DNA of 30,638 nt from an uncultured Achromobacter sp. (lineage in GTDB: Bacteria > Pseudomonadota > Gammaproteobacteria > Burkholderiales > Burkholderiaceae_B): NCBI GenBank assembly GCA_913775005.1, contig CAJYKY010000085.1:1-30638 (forward strand), read 5' to 3'. The position numbers and the translations under genes were made by a program. This document shows, piece by piece, positions 7,790 through 15,232 of this stretch. Each line of letters begins with the position of its first letter. Position 1 is the first letter of the stretch. The notes below the pieces were generated by a model. It made no database searches. It had not been told where the DNA came from and saw only the letters and a list, made by a program, of their open reading frames with translations.

Positions 7790-8949
7790 CACCGCGCCAG
7801 CTCAGCCGCCAGTTCGCGCACCTTGGAATGGATGTTCCCGAACATCGCAAAGTTCACGCGGCTGGCCACGACGAACACGCCCAGGTCCCGGTTGGGCGAC
7901 AACACGGCATAGCTCATGAAGCCGCCCAGCCCGCCGCTCTTGCCCAACAGCAAAGGCGCGCCGTTACGCGGCAGCGTGACCACCCAGCCCAAGCCCATGC
8001 CATCCGCGTCCGTGACTTCGGTGCCCACGACGGACTTGAGCCCGTCGTACGGCAGCCACATCACGTGATCCAGCACGAAGGCCTCTTTGGCTTGGCGCGC
8101 GCCATCCAGATGCCAGCGCATCCAGCGCGCCATGTCGGCAGCCGTGGAATAGATGCCCGCGCTGGCGTACATCACGTCGGGCGCGGGCGCGTTCGGGTCG
8201 GGTTTGCCAAACGGATCCAGGCCCGTCATCAGGCGCGGCTTTTGCGCGTCAGTCAGCACGTTGGTGGTATCGACCAAACCCGCCGGCCGTGTGACCTCGT
8301 TGGCCAGCACCGTCGAATAGTCCGCGCCGCCCGCCTTGGCCAGCGCATCGCCCAACAAGCCAAAGCCCAGATTGGAATACAGCGTGGTGGTGCCCGGCGC
8401 GTAGGCCGGCTTGTGGGCGCCGACCCACTTCCAGTAATACGCGCGGTCAAAGGCGGCGAAGGGATTGTCCGACGGCTTGACGTCCGGGTTCGGCAGTTCG
8501 CGCGGCAAGCCTGCCGAATGCGTGGCCAGATCCAGCAGCGTCATCGGGCGGCCATTGACCTGCACGCTGGCGTTGTTGGGCGCGTAGTTGGCCAAGGGGT
8601 CCGTGAGCTTCAGCTTGCCCTTGGCCGCCAGGGACGCTAGCACGTCCGCCGCGAAGACCTTGGACACCGACGCGATGCGGAAGACGGATTGCGCATCGGG
8701 CTCCACGCCGCTGCCGGGCGCGGTCTCGCCGTAGCCCTGGATGACAACCTCATCGCCGCGCACCGCCGCAATGATGAGGGCGGGCGCGCCCGAGTCCAGA
8801 TAGAGCTGCATGCCCGCCATGGACACGGCGTCCTGCAAGGCCAGGTCGGTGGCGCGAACCGGGCTTGCACCCAACACGCAAGCGGCCATGACGGCCACCG
8901 AGGTAATACGCGAAACAGTAAGGCGCGAAGCAATGCGAGTCGCAAACAT
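7789..8949 (-). CDS. ampH: AmpH-type penicillin-binding protein (D-alanyl-D-alanine carboxypeptidase/endopeptidase)
   Basis: This resembles E. coli AmpH, a class-C-like PBP with DD-carboxypeptidase/endopeptidase activity used in peptidoglycan remodelling and recycling. The 386-residue product has a signal peptide (cleavage near SPVRA, residue 33) and shares AmpH blocks: YGETAPGSGVEP, VFRIASVSK, LTDPLANYAP and LDLATHSAGLPRE. Catalytic residues are S94-V-S-K97, Y190-S-N192 and K336-SGG. The frame continues upstream to 9384 through the regulator gene, but the ATG at 8949, preceded by AGAGAG, gives the natural signal peptide and family length. The 160-nt gap upstream carries a LytTR-type direct repeat. 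It is the first gene of a three-gene unit with the barrel protein and a second hydrolase. Confidence 0.85.
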   Translation of the reverse strand: MFATRIASRLTVSRITSVAVMAACVLGASPVRATDLALQDAVSMAGMQLYLDSGAPALIIAAVRGDEVVIQGYGETAPGSGVEPDAQSVFRIASVSKVFAADVLASLAAKGKLKLTDPLANYAPNNASVQVNGRPMTLLDLATHSAGLPRELPNPDVKPSDNPFAAFDRAYYWKWVGAHKPAYAPGTTTLYSNLGFGLLGDALAKAGGADYSTVLANEVTRPAGLVDTTNVLTDAQKPRLMTGLDPFGKPDPNAPAPDVMYASAGIYSTAADMARWMRWHLDGARQAKEAFVLDHVMWLPYDGLKSVVGTEVTDADGMGLGWVVTLPRNGAPLLLGKSGGLGGFMSYAVLSPNRDLGVFVVASRVNFAMFGNIHSKVRELAAELAR

Positions 8950-9036
8950 GCCGGTTCTCTCTAGGTAGCGGGCGGTAGCGGTATCCCCGGAAAGCCCGAT
9001 GATCCCAAAACCGGAAAAATTGACCACCTTCAGAGG

Positions 9037-9066
9037 ACGAACCAACATTGCCGCATGACGAACGGC
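9037..9066 (-). promoter_or_regulatory. candidate LytTR-regulator direct repeat upstream of ampH
   Basis: On the minus strand there are two 9-mers, GCCGTTCGT (9058-9066) and TTGGTTCGT (9037-9045), separated by exactly 12 nt. LytTR proteins (AgrA, AlgR, ComE type) bind two 9-bp direct repeats with a 12-13-bp spacer, and the half-site consensus is roughly [TA][AC][CA]GTTN[AG][TG]. The two sites match 8 and 7 of 9 positions. They lie between the LytTR gene and ampH, ending 87 bp before the ampH start. Confidence 0.5.
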
Positions 9067-9109
9067 ATGCGCCTGCCCGGCGACGGCGCAACGATCAGCC
9101 GCGATGGAC

Positions 9110-10060
9110 TCAGATACCCATGCGCTCGCGCAGCGGCTTGCGGTACGCGCGCGACACCGGCCAAAGATGCTCCAACGATCGCATCCGGATCTGCCAACGG
9201 TCAACGCTGCGCCGGTCCACGTCCATGACATGCAACGCGTTGGCAATGGCGGTGCGATGCACGCGAAAGAAGATTTTTTCGGGCAGCAGCGTCGACCACA
9301 TGCCCAGCGCGCGGGAGTCCAGCACCATCGAGCCGTCTTCGAGCCAGATCTCGCTGTAGTTGCCCGCCGAACGCACGCCAACAATCGACTCTGGCGGCAC
9401 GCCGCGCACCACGCCGCGCATGTTCAGATACACCACGGACAGCGCACTGTCGTGCAGGGCGCCGCGCGTCCGGGCAAGACGGTTCGAATACTTGGCCTGC
9501 CCGATCAAGTTGGCGCACTGATGCAAGGCATGGACCTCGGCCGCCGACCACCGGCGATGCTTGACCGTGGTGTCGAAGCCGATGATGCCGCACAGCTTTC
9601 CGTCGTGAAACACCGGCACGCTCAATACGCTTTTATTACCTTGGCGCACGAACTCGGCCTGAATGATGCGCGCCGAGCGTGGCAGATCATGCACATCGTG
9701 AATCGCCACGGCGTGGCCCTTGACCAGGTAGCGGTGCAACCACGCAATGAGCGTCGTCGGCACATCCTGCAATTCGGCCACGAAGGGCTGCGTCTGGCCC
9801 CGGCACCACTCATGCGTATTGCGAAAGCGCAGCATGTCGGGCCGGTACTCGATCAACCATGACCGGTCCGCCTGCGACGTCTCACCCAGGTGGGCCAGCA
9901 TCTCTGACACGGCGTCATCGGCGGGATGCGTCAACAGGCTCATGGCGCAGCGATAGACCCACGCCGTCCACGGGCTGGCTGCGTTGTCGGCGCTCGCATC
10001 CTCAGCAAAGGTGCTGGCGTCGTTGGCGGTATGCGTCTGGAACTGAACGGCGACGTTCAC
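9110..10060 (-). CDS. GAF-LytTR transcriptional regulator
   Basis: This is a DNA-binding regulator without a receiver domain. With a GTG start at 10060 (good ribosome site AGGGGAAA) it has 316 residues; an ATG at 10111 would add 17. Residues about 35-180 look like a GAF sensor domain: a starter region (MLAHLGETSQADRSWLIEY), central RIIQAEFVRQGNKSVLSVPVFHDGKLCGIIGFD, and WSAAEVHALHQCANLIG. Residues about 210-316 form a LytTR domain: ESIVGVRSAGNYSEIWLEDG, LLPEKIFFRVHRTAIAN and SRAYRKPLRERM. The ligand is not evident. It lies directly upstream of ampH in the same direction, and the gap holds a LytTR-type repeat, so it probably controls ampH and its partners. Confidence 0.85.
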   Translation of the reverse strand: MNVAVQFQTHTANDASTFAEDASADNAASPWTAWVYRCAMSLLTHPADDAVSEMLAHLGETSQADRSWLIEYRPDMLRFRNTHEWCRGQTQPFVAELQDVPTTLIAWLHRYLVKGHAVAIHDVHDLPRSARIIQAEFVRQGNKSVLSVPVFHDGKLCGIIGFDTTVKHRRWSAAEVHALHQCANLIGQAKYSNRLARTRGALHDSALSVVYLNMRGVVRGVPPESIVGVRSAGNYSEIWLEDGSMVLDSRALGMWSTLLPEKIFFRVHRTAIANALHVMDVDRRSVDRWQIRMRSLEHLWPVSRAYRKPLRERMGI

Positions 10061-10094
10061 TGCTTTCCCCTGGCGGCCGGATCGAATCGCCCAT

Positions 10095-10111
10095 GTGCTG
10101 CCTGGCAGCAC
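10095..10111. promoter_or_regulatory. perfect 8-bp inverted repeat before the LytTR regulator
   Basis: GTGCTGCC-T-GGCAGCAC is an exact palindrome with a one-base centre. If the regulator starts at the GTG at 10060, the palindrome sits 34-50 bp upstream, in operator position. If the ATG at 10111 is the start it would be coding. There is no T-run, so it is not a terminator. Confidence 0.35.
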
Positions 10112-10143
10112 GCCAAGCGGCGATTTTCACTCCGGGGCCCGGG

Positions 10144-10170
10144 AAAAACAACAAAAAGGTGTCAGACCCC
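10144..10170 (-). terminator. intrinsic terminator of the capsule operon
   Basis: On the minus strand, beginning one base after the lyase TAG, GGGGTC-T-GACACC forms a 6-bp stem with one mismatch and is followed by TTTTTGTTGTTTTT. This is a normal rho-independent arrangement and marks the end of the tvi/vex transcript. Confidence 0.65.
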
Positions 10171-10171
10171 G

Positions 10172-11395
10172 CTACTTCGGGCAGCCCGTCCCCATCTTCG
10201 CGGCAGGCAGCGGCGTATCGCCCGACGTGTTGCCCGCGTGCTGGCGGATCTTTTCGGCCAGCTGGGGCGTGGGATGCTCATAGCCGTAGCAGTACGGCGG
10301 CGTGGGCGCATCTTCGGGGCGGTAGTCTTGCAGCACCGGTTTGGCGTCGCCCAGATACAGGTTGTCTTTCAGGCGCAGGAACGCCTTGTAGTCGCGCGTG
10401 TAGCCATGCTGCGACTTCAGCTTTTCATACGCTCCCCGGTCCGACTCGCCGTTTTCCAGCGCGCTGCGTTGCGATGCTATCGGGATGTACTGGCAGTAAT
10501 TCACGTTGATGCCTTCCACCGTGGGGAAGAAGGCCGGCTCCACGCATTTGCGCTGCGTGGAATTGTTGAAGATGTTGCCTTCCACAAACGCGCGGGCTTC
10601 CAGGCTGAAGCTCATGCCGTAGAAATCCCAGTTCTCAAGCAGGTTGTTGAACAGGTGAAACGTGCCGAACTGCCCGCGCGGATTGCGCTGCACGGTATTG
10701 AAAAAGTAATTGTGGTGCAGTGTCACGCGCGCGATCGAATCACGATCGTAGTTGTGGAAAAGATCCTTGTTGGTAATGTTGTTCAGCAACATGACCTTGT
10801 TCGAATTATGAAATTTCGTCCACGAGATCGTCACGTCCGTCGACCCGTTCTTCACATTGAGCAGCCGGTCAGACATGCGCGACAGATCCATGTGATCCAC
10901 CCACACATCGTGGCTGCCGTTGGCCACGTTCACCGCTTGTGTAAGCCGGTTCAAGCGGCCGTCGATGGTCAGGTGCGTGAGGATCACGTTGTTCACGCCA
11001 TACACGCCCAGGCCGTCGTCCAGCAAGGTCACGCGCTTGCCGCGCCCGTCGATCGTGACGTTCGATGGCACGCGCAGCTGAGTGTCCAACGTGATCGTCA
11101 TGTCGGAGGCAAAGCGGATCCACGTGGGACCTTTCTTCGCTTCTCGCAACGCGGCGCGCAGCGTGCCGGGGCCGGCGTCCTGGTCGGAGGTGACCTCGAT
11201 GAATTTGCCGCCCAGCCCGCCGGTAGCCTTCGCGCCATAGCCTTCACGCTGCGCCAGCAGCGAGGCCACCCATGGGCATTGTTGATCGGGGCGTTGGCAG
11301 GCTTCGCTTGCCGCCGCCGCGCTGCCGTAGCTCAGCAACCCGGCCAGTGCCGCTGCCAGCAGGCCCCGTAAGCCGTTCTTGATGGACACGTTCAT
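10172..11395 (-). CDS. vexL: PL1-family polysaccharide lyase, VexL-like capsule depolymerase
   Basis: This is a 407-residue secreted right-handed beta-helix lyase of the pectate-lyase (PL1) type. A signal peptide ends near SAAAAS (about 29). Helical-coil motifs include NVTIDGRGKRVTL, GVNNVILTHLTI and the PL1-type VWVDHMDLS (about 164-172), with a FHNSNK segment. The catalytic-arginine region is VTLHHNYFFNTVQRNPRGQFG (224-244), close to the classical RxPxxR motif, with R237 and R240. Four to six cysteines suggest disulfides. It is the last gene of the capsule operon, 12 nt after vexE, with a good ribosome site (AGGAG). From established work, some Vi-producing Achromobacter encode a periplasmic Vi-lyase, VexL, in the capsule locus; position and fold fit that protein. 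Substrate specificity here is inferred. Confidence 0.82.
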   Translation of the reverse strand: MNVSIKNGLRGLLAAALAGLLSYGSAAAASEACQRPDQQCPWVASLLAQREGYGAKATGGLGGKFIEVTSDQDAGPGTLRAALREAKKGPTWIRFASDMTITLDTQLRVPSNVTIDGRGKRVTLLDDGLGVYGVNNVILTHLTIDGRLNRLTQAVNVANGSHDVWVDHMDLSRMSDRLLNVKNGSTDVTISWTKFHNSNKVMLLNNITNKDLFHNYDRDSIARVTLHHNYFFNTVQRNPRGQFGTFHLFNNLLENWDFYGMSFSLEARAFVEGNIFNNSTQRKCVEPAFFPTVEGINVNYCQYIPIASQRSALENGESDRGAYEKLKSQHGYTRDYKAFLRLKDNLYLGDAKPVLQDYRPEDAPTPPYCYGYEHPTPQLAEKIRQHAGNTSGDTPLPAAKMGTGCPK

Positions 11396-11407
11396 CGACG
11401 CACACTC

Positions 11408-13363
11408 CTAGGGCTGCGCGGACCGGTCGGCGGCACTGACGTGGCGCCAGATGCCGCCGCTCAGGCGCAAATTCTCGGGGGGCCCGGCAACGTGCTCCCG
11501 CAGCCGCTCAAAGTAGGCCTTCTGCCAACGCTGTGCATACGTGTCGGCGTCTTCGCCCGGCGCAACGCTGGGCAGCATCTCCAGCGTGTACGCCACCTTG
11601 CCGTTTTCCCAGCGCGGCGTGTAGAACACCGACGGCACGCCCTGGCGATGCGCCAGGTGCGCCGCAAAGCTGGAATACGTCACTTCCTGGCCTTCGAAGT
11701 GCGTGCGCGGCGCAGCAGGGTTCGCCGCGCCGTCGATGGCCAGGCACAGCACATTGCCCGCGCCCAGCGCCCGCATGCAGGCCTTGGCCACTTGCGCCTC
11801 GGTCTGGTCGGCCGTGGAAATCAACGCGGCGGCGTAGCTGCTTTGCGCGATGCTGGGCGCCGTGGCCAGCCAGCGCGACGGAATGCCCAGCAGCTCCAGC
11901 GCCATCAGCCCCGCGTACATCGGCCCCACGTGCGCGGTGGCAACCACCACGCCCCGGCCCGACGCCAGCAGCGGCGCAAAGAATCGTTCACCGGTGTCCA
12001 GTTCGCCCAGCATCTGCATCGCTTCTTCCGCCTGTTCTTCGCGGCACTCCAGCCAGTCGAACAGCAGATGGTCCACCAGATGCCCCCAACGCGCGCGGCG
12101 TTCCCACGTGGCGCGATCGATGCTGGTATCGCTACGCAACGACCACGCCCAGTCCATCCGCGCCTTCGGAATTGGCGCGGTGTCCAAGCGCTGCTCCATC
12201 TGGTCCAGCGCTTCCTGGAAGGTGGGGGGAAGCTTCGCGCCGCGTTGCGCCAAGTATTTCGTGAACAGCGATTCGGCCTCGGCCTTGCGGCCCGCCTGCG
12301 ACAGCGCGCCAATCGCCGCCCGCTGCCACAGCAGCTTGTCGGGCGACTTCTCGACCAGCTTCACCATCTGGTCGGCGGCGTCGTCGTACTGCAAGGTGTA
12401 GCGCAGCGCGCGCGCATACAGCGCCCGCGTCTGTTCCAGTTCCGGCGCCAGCTCGATCACCTTGGCCAGCGGCGGGGCCGCCTCTTTGTAGCGGCCCGCG
12501 CGCAGCAGGGTTTCGCCATATAACGACAACAGCCGCACATCCGTCGGCGCCGCAGCAAGGCCGGCTTCAAAGTGCGTCAACGCATGGGTCTTGCGATCGG
12601 CTTCGGTTCCGCGCCGCAAATGCGCTTGCCCCAACGACGCGCGTAGCGGTGCGCAATCGTGGCCCGCAGCCAGCGCCGCGTCGCCCAGCTGGATCGAGGC
12701 CGCGTTGCGGCCATCGTCCAGCAGCGCACGCACGGCCATCGTCGCCACGCGCGCATTGGGCAGCTTGGCGGCGTCCAGCGCCGCCGCGATCTGCGCGGCT
12801 TCGCTGGCGTCGCCGTTGCGCACAAAGGCCATCAACCAGTAATAGGCCTCGGCCGGTTCGCGCTGCGCCAGCGGCAGCGTGGCGCGCGCGATCTCGGCGG
12901 CTTCGGCCACGCGTCCGGCTTGCACCCGCACCTGGATCCGCACGCCATGCAGCGCGGCGTTGTCGGGCTCGATGGCGGCCGCAGCGTCGGCTTCGGTGAT
13001 GGCGCGGTCCCATTGTTCGGTGCGGCCCAGCAGGCTTACCAGCAGCCGGCGATCATCCACGCGCGACGGATACTGCGCAATCAGGATGTCCAGCGCGTCC
13101 ATGGCGGGCGCGAATTTGCCTTCCCGGACCAGCGGCGCCACCAACAGCCGACGCACATCGCGCCAGCCATCCGACGTGTCGGCCAAGGCGGGTTTGAGCG
13201 CGGCCATGCCGGGATTGGCGGGGTCCGATACTGAAGCCGATGCCGGCTCATCAGAGCATTTCTGCGCGGCATGGATCTGCGCGATGACTTCGCGCAGCCG
13301 CGTCGTGGCACTGGCCTTATTTGCCACCTTATCCGCCGCCGTATCAACTGCCGTATCAACCAT
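11408..13363 (-). CDS. vexE: VexE-like protein: TPR region plus lysophospholipid-type acyltransferase domain
   Basis: In Vi systems VexE resembles the late lipid A acyltransferases (HtrB/LpxL) and is needed to acylate the reducing-end sugar that anchors the polymer. This product has 651 residues. Residues about 60-380 are tetratricopeptide-like helical repeats (for example RYKEAAPPLAKVIELAPELEQ), and about 400-645 form the acyltransferase-like domain. That domain has WLECREEQAEEAM, VVVATAHVGPMYAG with H478, SRWLATAPS, NVLCLAIDGAANP, and a closing FERLREHV..PPENLRL. LpxL enzymes usually have HX4(D/E); here the fifth residue after H478 is Tyr483. The start overlaps the vexD stop by 8 nt. There is no signal peptide, so it should act on the cytoplasmic side. 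Confidence 0.85.
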   Translation of the reverse strand: MVDTAVDTAADKVANKASATTRLREVIAQIHAAQKCSDEPASASVSDPANPGMAALKPALADTSDGWRDVRRLLVAPLVREGKFAPAMDALDILIAQYPSRVDDRRLLVSLLGRTEQWDRAITEADAAAAIEPDNAALHGVRIQVRVQAGRVAEAAEIARATLPLAQREPAEAYYWLMAFVRNGDASEAAQIAAALDAAKLPNARVATMAVRALLDDGRNAASIQLGDAALAAGHDCAPLRASLGQAHLRRGTEADRKTHALTHFEAGLAAAPTDVRLLSLYGETLLRAGRYKEAAPPLAKVIELAPELEQTRALYARALRYTLQYDDAADQMVKLVEKSPDKLLWQRAAIGALSQAGRKAEAESLFTKYLAQRGAKLPPTFQEALDQMEQRLDTAPIPKARMDWAWSLRSDTSIDRATWERRARWGHLVDHLLFDWLECREEQAEEAMQMLGELDTGERFFAPLLASGRGVVVATAHVGPMYAGLMALELLGIPSRWLATAPSIAQSSYAAALISTADQTEAQVAKACMRALGAGNVLCLAIDGAANPAAPRTHFEGQEVTYSSFAAHLAHRQGVPSVFYTPRWENGKVAYTLEMLPSVAPGEDADTYAQRWQKAYFERLREHVAGPPENLRLSGGIWRHVSAADRSAQP

Positions 13364-14645
13364 GACGCAACCCCCTCAGCAACGCCATCGCCACCCGCGT
13401 GACAAACATCAGTACAAAGCCCAGCGCCAGCGCCTGCAACAGCAGAATCATCGTGCGCGGGCTGCTCGGGCGGTCCGTCGGCACCGGCTGCGCAATGATC
13501 GACAGATAGCGCTGCAAACGCAGCGTGTCGGTCATGGCTTGTTGATACGACTGCTGGGCCAGCGTCAGATTCGAATCCGCAAAGCCCTGGGTGTTTCTCA
13601 GCGCCTCGTACGATTTGAGCTGCTTGGCTTCGGTATTGCCTTCGCCGCTCAGGCGATAGCGCACCGACGCCAGCCGCTTTTTCAGCGCGGCCACCTGCTG
13701 CTCGGCCGGCTTGAGCATGAAGTGGTCTTTGTTGCCGATGGCGCGGATCTTGTCCAGGTTGATCTGCGCGCTGCTCAGCTCCGCTTCCAGCGTGCTGGAC
13801 AGGTTCAGCAGCATGGCCACGGTGGCCGTCGGGTCGATGTTGCCATGCTGGGTGCGCCAGGCCGTCAGCGCCTCGCGGGCAGCAAACGCCTTGTCTTCGG
13901 CCAGCTTCACAGCCTCTTCGCTGACCTTCAGCTTGTCGGCTACGCCCTTCTTGTTCATCGAACTGACGAACTCTTCGGCCAGCCCGATCAGCGCCTTCGA
14001 CAGAATCGCCGCGTCTTCCGGCGAGAACGCGCTGACGCGCAGCACGTCGATCTGTTCCAACGGGTTGAAGGACACATCCACGGCCTTGCGGTAGGCGCGA
14101 TACAGGTCGTCTTCGCTGGCATCTTCAGACAAGTGATTGGCCGGATCCAGGCCGGGCTGCAACAGGTATTGGCGCAGGCCCACCTTCTTGTCCAGCTGCT
14201 GCATGCAGTCGCGCGATTTCAGGAAGTCGCTGACCGCCCAGCCATCCACAAAGCCGCCCAGCATGCCGCCCGAGTTGCCGGTGGTCAGCAGGCTGGCCGC
14301 GCCGCCCATGCCGCCTTGCTGGCCGGACGCCGATTGCACGAAGAAGCGGGATTCGGCTTCGTAACGCGGCGTGGCGATGCACAGCACGTAGACCAGCGCC
14401 AACGCCACCGGCGCCATGACGATGGCCGCGTTGATCCAGCGCTGACGCCGCCGCGCACGTAGCGACGACTGCCGGTCGCGCCGGCGCCGCTCGATTTCCG
14501 AACCGCCCTCAGATGAGCTGGCCGTCGTCGAAGCCGCCTCCGAAGCCATCGTCGCCGGTGCCGGAGTCGCTTCTTGAGCGTCGCGGGGGGTATTTGCTGA
14601 TGCACTGGTCGAGGTCGTCTTCGATGCGGAGTTCGCTTCGTTCAT
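13356..14645 (-). CDS. vexD: VexD/KpsE-family capsule export polysaccharide co-polymerase (PCP-3)
   Basis: This is the inner-membrane/periplasmic adaptor linking the ABC exporter to the outer-membrane channel. The 429-residue protein has a Ser/Thr/Ala-rich cytoplasmic tail (about 1-50), then a very basic stretch (RRRRDRQSSLRARRRQR) and membrane helix 1 (about 70-90, AAIVMAPVALALVYVLC). A periplasmic region follows with long coiled-coil helices (about 230-350), then a C-terminal helix (ILLLQALALGFVLMFVTRVAMALL). The YEAESRFFV sequence after helix 1 is typical of KpsE/CtrB proteins. The first ATG overlaps vexC by 137 nt and has no clear ribosome site; an internal ATG at codon 33 (14549) would cut the overlap to 41 nt. 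The end overlaps vexE by 8 nt. Confidence 0.88.
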   Translation of the reverse strand: MNEANSASKTTSTSASANTPRDAQEATPAPATMASEAASTTASSSEGGSEIERRRRDRQSSLRARRRQRWINAAIVMAPVALALVYVLCIATPRYEAESRFFVQSASGQQGGMGGAASLLTTGNSGGMLGGFVDGWAVSDFLKSRDCMQQLDKKVGLRQYLLQPGLDPANHLSEDASEDDLYRAYRKAVDVSFNPLEQIDVLRVSAFSPEDAAILSKALIGLAEEFVSSMNKKGVADKLKVSEEAVKLAEDKAFAAREALTAWRTQHGNIDPTATVAMLLNLSSTLEAELSSAQINLDKIRAIGNKDHFMLKPAEQQVAALKKRLASVRYRLSGEGNTEAKQLKSYEALRNTQGFADSNLTLAQQSYQQAMTDTLRLQRYLSIIAQPVPTDRPSSPRTMILLLQALALGFVLMFVTRVAMALLRGLRHG

Positions 14646-15222
14646 AAATCAAGCCCTTGAGGCAGTAATCCGCCAACTGATTCTGGCGGTAACTGGAAAG
14701 AATGAGTGTCCGGCCGATCAGTCGCTCTTCAAACAGCGCCAACCACAGACGGGTGAAACGGCAGGGTTCGAACGGGATGGCCCCTTCGATCACGTAGACA
14801 TCGAACGCCGGCGCCAGCGCCAGGGCGAACGAGAACTCCTGCCGTGCGTAGAGCGGCCAGTGCTCCATGGGTTTGGCCAGGGTTTTGGGATCGGTAACCA
14901 GGTCCGCCACCAGTTCAAAGGTGGCGTCCACGTCCAGCTCGTACATTTCGCTGACGAACTCGATCACGGCCAGGCCCGTGGCCTTGCCACGGATGAAGCC
15001 TTGTCGGCCAATGGCCCACGACACCGTGCCGTCGTGCCTGACAAACCCGCGGCGCGGCGGCCGCAGGCAACACAGCACATCGACAATCTGCCGATGCATT
15101 TCCGGCACGGGCGACAGCAAGGCGTAACGCCCCACCGGAATGTCCAGATTGGCGTTGGCCAGCAGCGGCTGCCGGTTGCCGAAGGCATAGGGTTCGTCCG
15201 TGACGCCATTCAGATAGATCAT
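14509..15222 (-). CDS. vexC: VexC/KpsT-family ABC ATPase subunit lacking all catalytic motifs
   Basis: Position, length (237 residues from the ATG at 15222, with GAGG eight nt before) and collinearity mark this as the ABC subunit of the capsule exporter. Preserved landmarks are the start MIYLNGVT, LANANLDIPVGRYALL, RHDGTVSWAIG and LAVIEFVSEMY. The catalytic parts are gone. The Walker A position (residues 37-46) reads SPVPEMHRQI instead of GxxGxGKST. The signature position (121-128) reads HWPLYARQ instead of LSGG. Walker B reads DVYVIEG, so Asp is Glu and the catalytic Glu is Gly. The H-loop position reads LSSYR. The reading frame is intact, so this is not a frameshift. The low-complexity tail (about 212-237) lies in the overlap with vexD. 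It probably cannot hydrolyse ATP on its own. Confidence 0.8.
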   Translation of the reverse strand: MIYLNGVTDEPYAFGNRQPLLANANLDIPVGRYALLSPVPEMHRQIVDVLCCLRPPRRGFVRHDGTVSWAIGRQGFIRGKATGLAVIEFVSEMYELDVDATFELVADLVTDPKTLAKPMEHWPLYARQEFSFALALAPAFDVYVIEGAIPFEPCRFTRLWLALFEERLIGRTLILSSYRQNQLADYCLKGLIYERSELRIEDDLDQCISKYPPRRSRSDSGTGDDGFGGGFDDGQLI

Positions 15223-15232
15223 CTTCGTTGCC

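Noticed and set aside
8950..9384. N-terminal extension of AmpH to 531 residues
   Set aside because: It would run through the LytTR gene in another frame and bury the signal peptide that starts at 8949.
14509..15222. Frameshift or sequencing error as the cause of the missing Walker A in vexC
   Set aside because: Conserved landmarks on both sides stay in one frame at the expected spacing, and four further motifs are degenerate independently.
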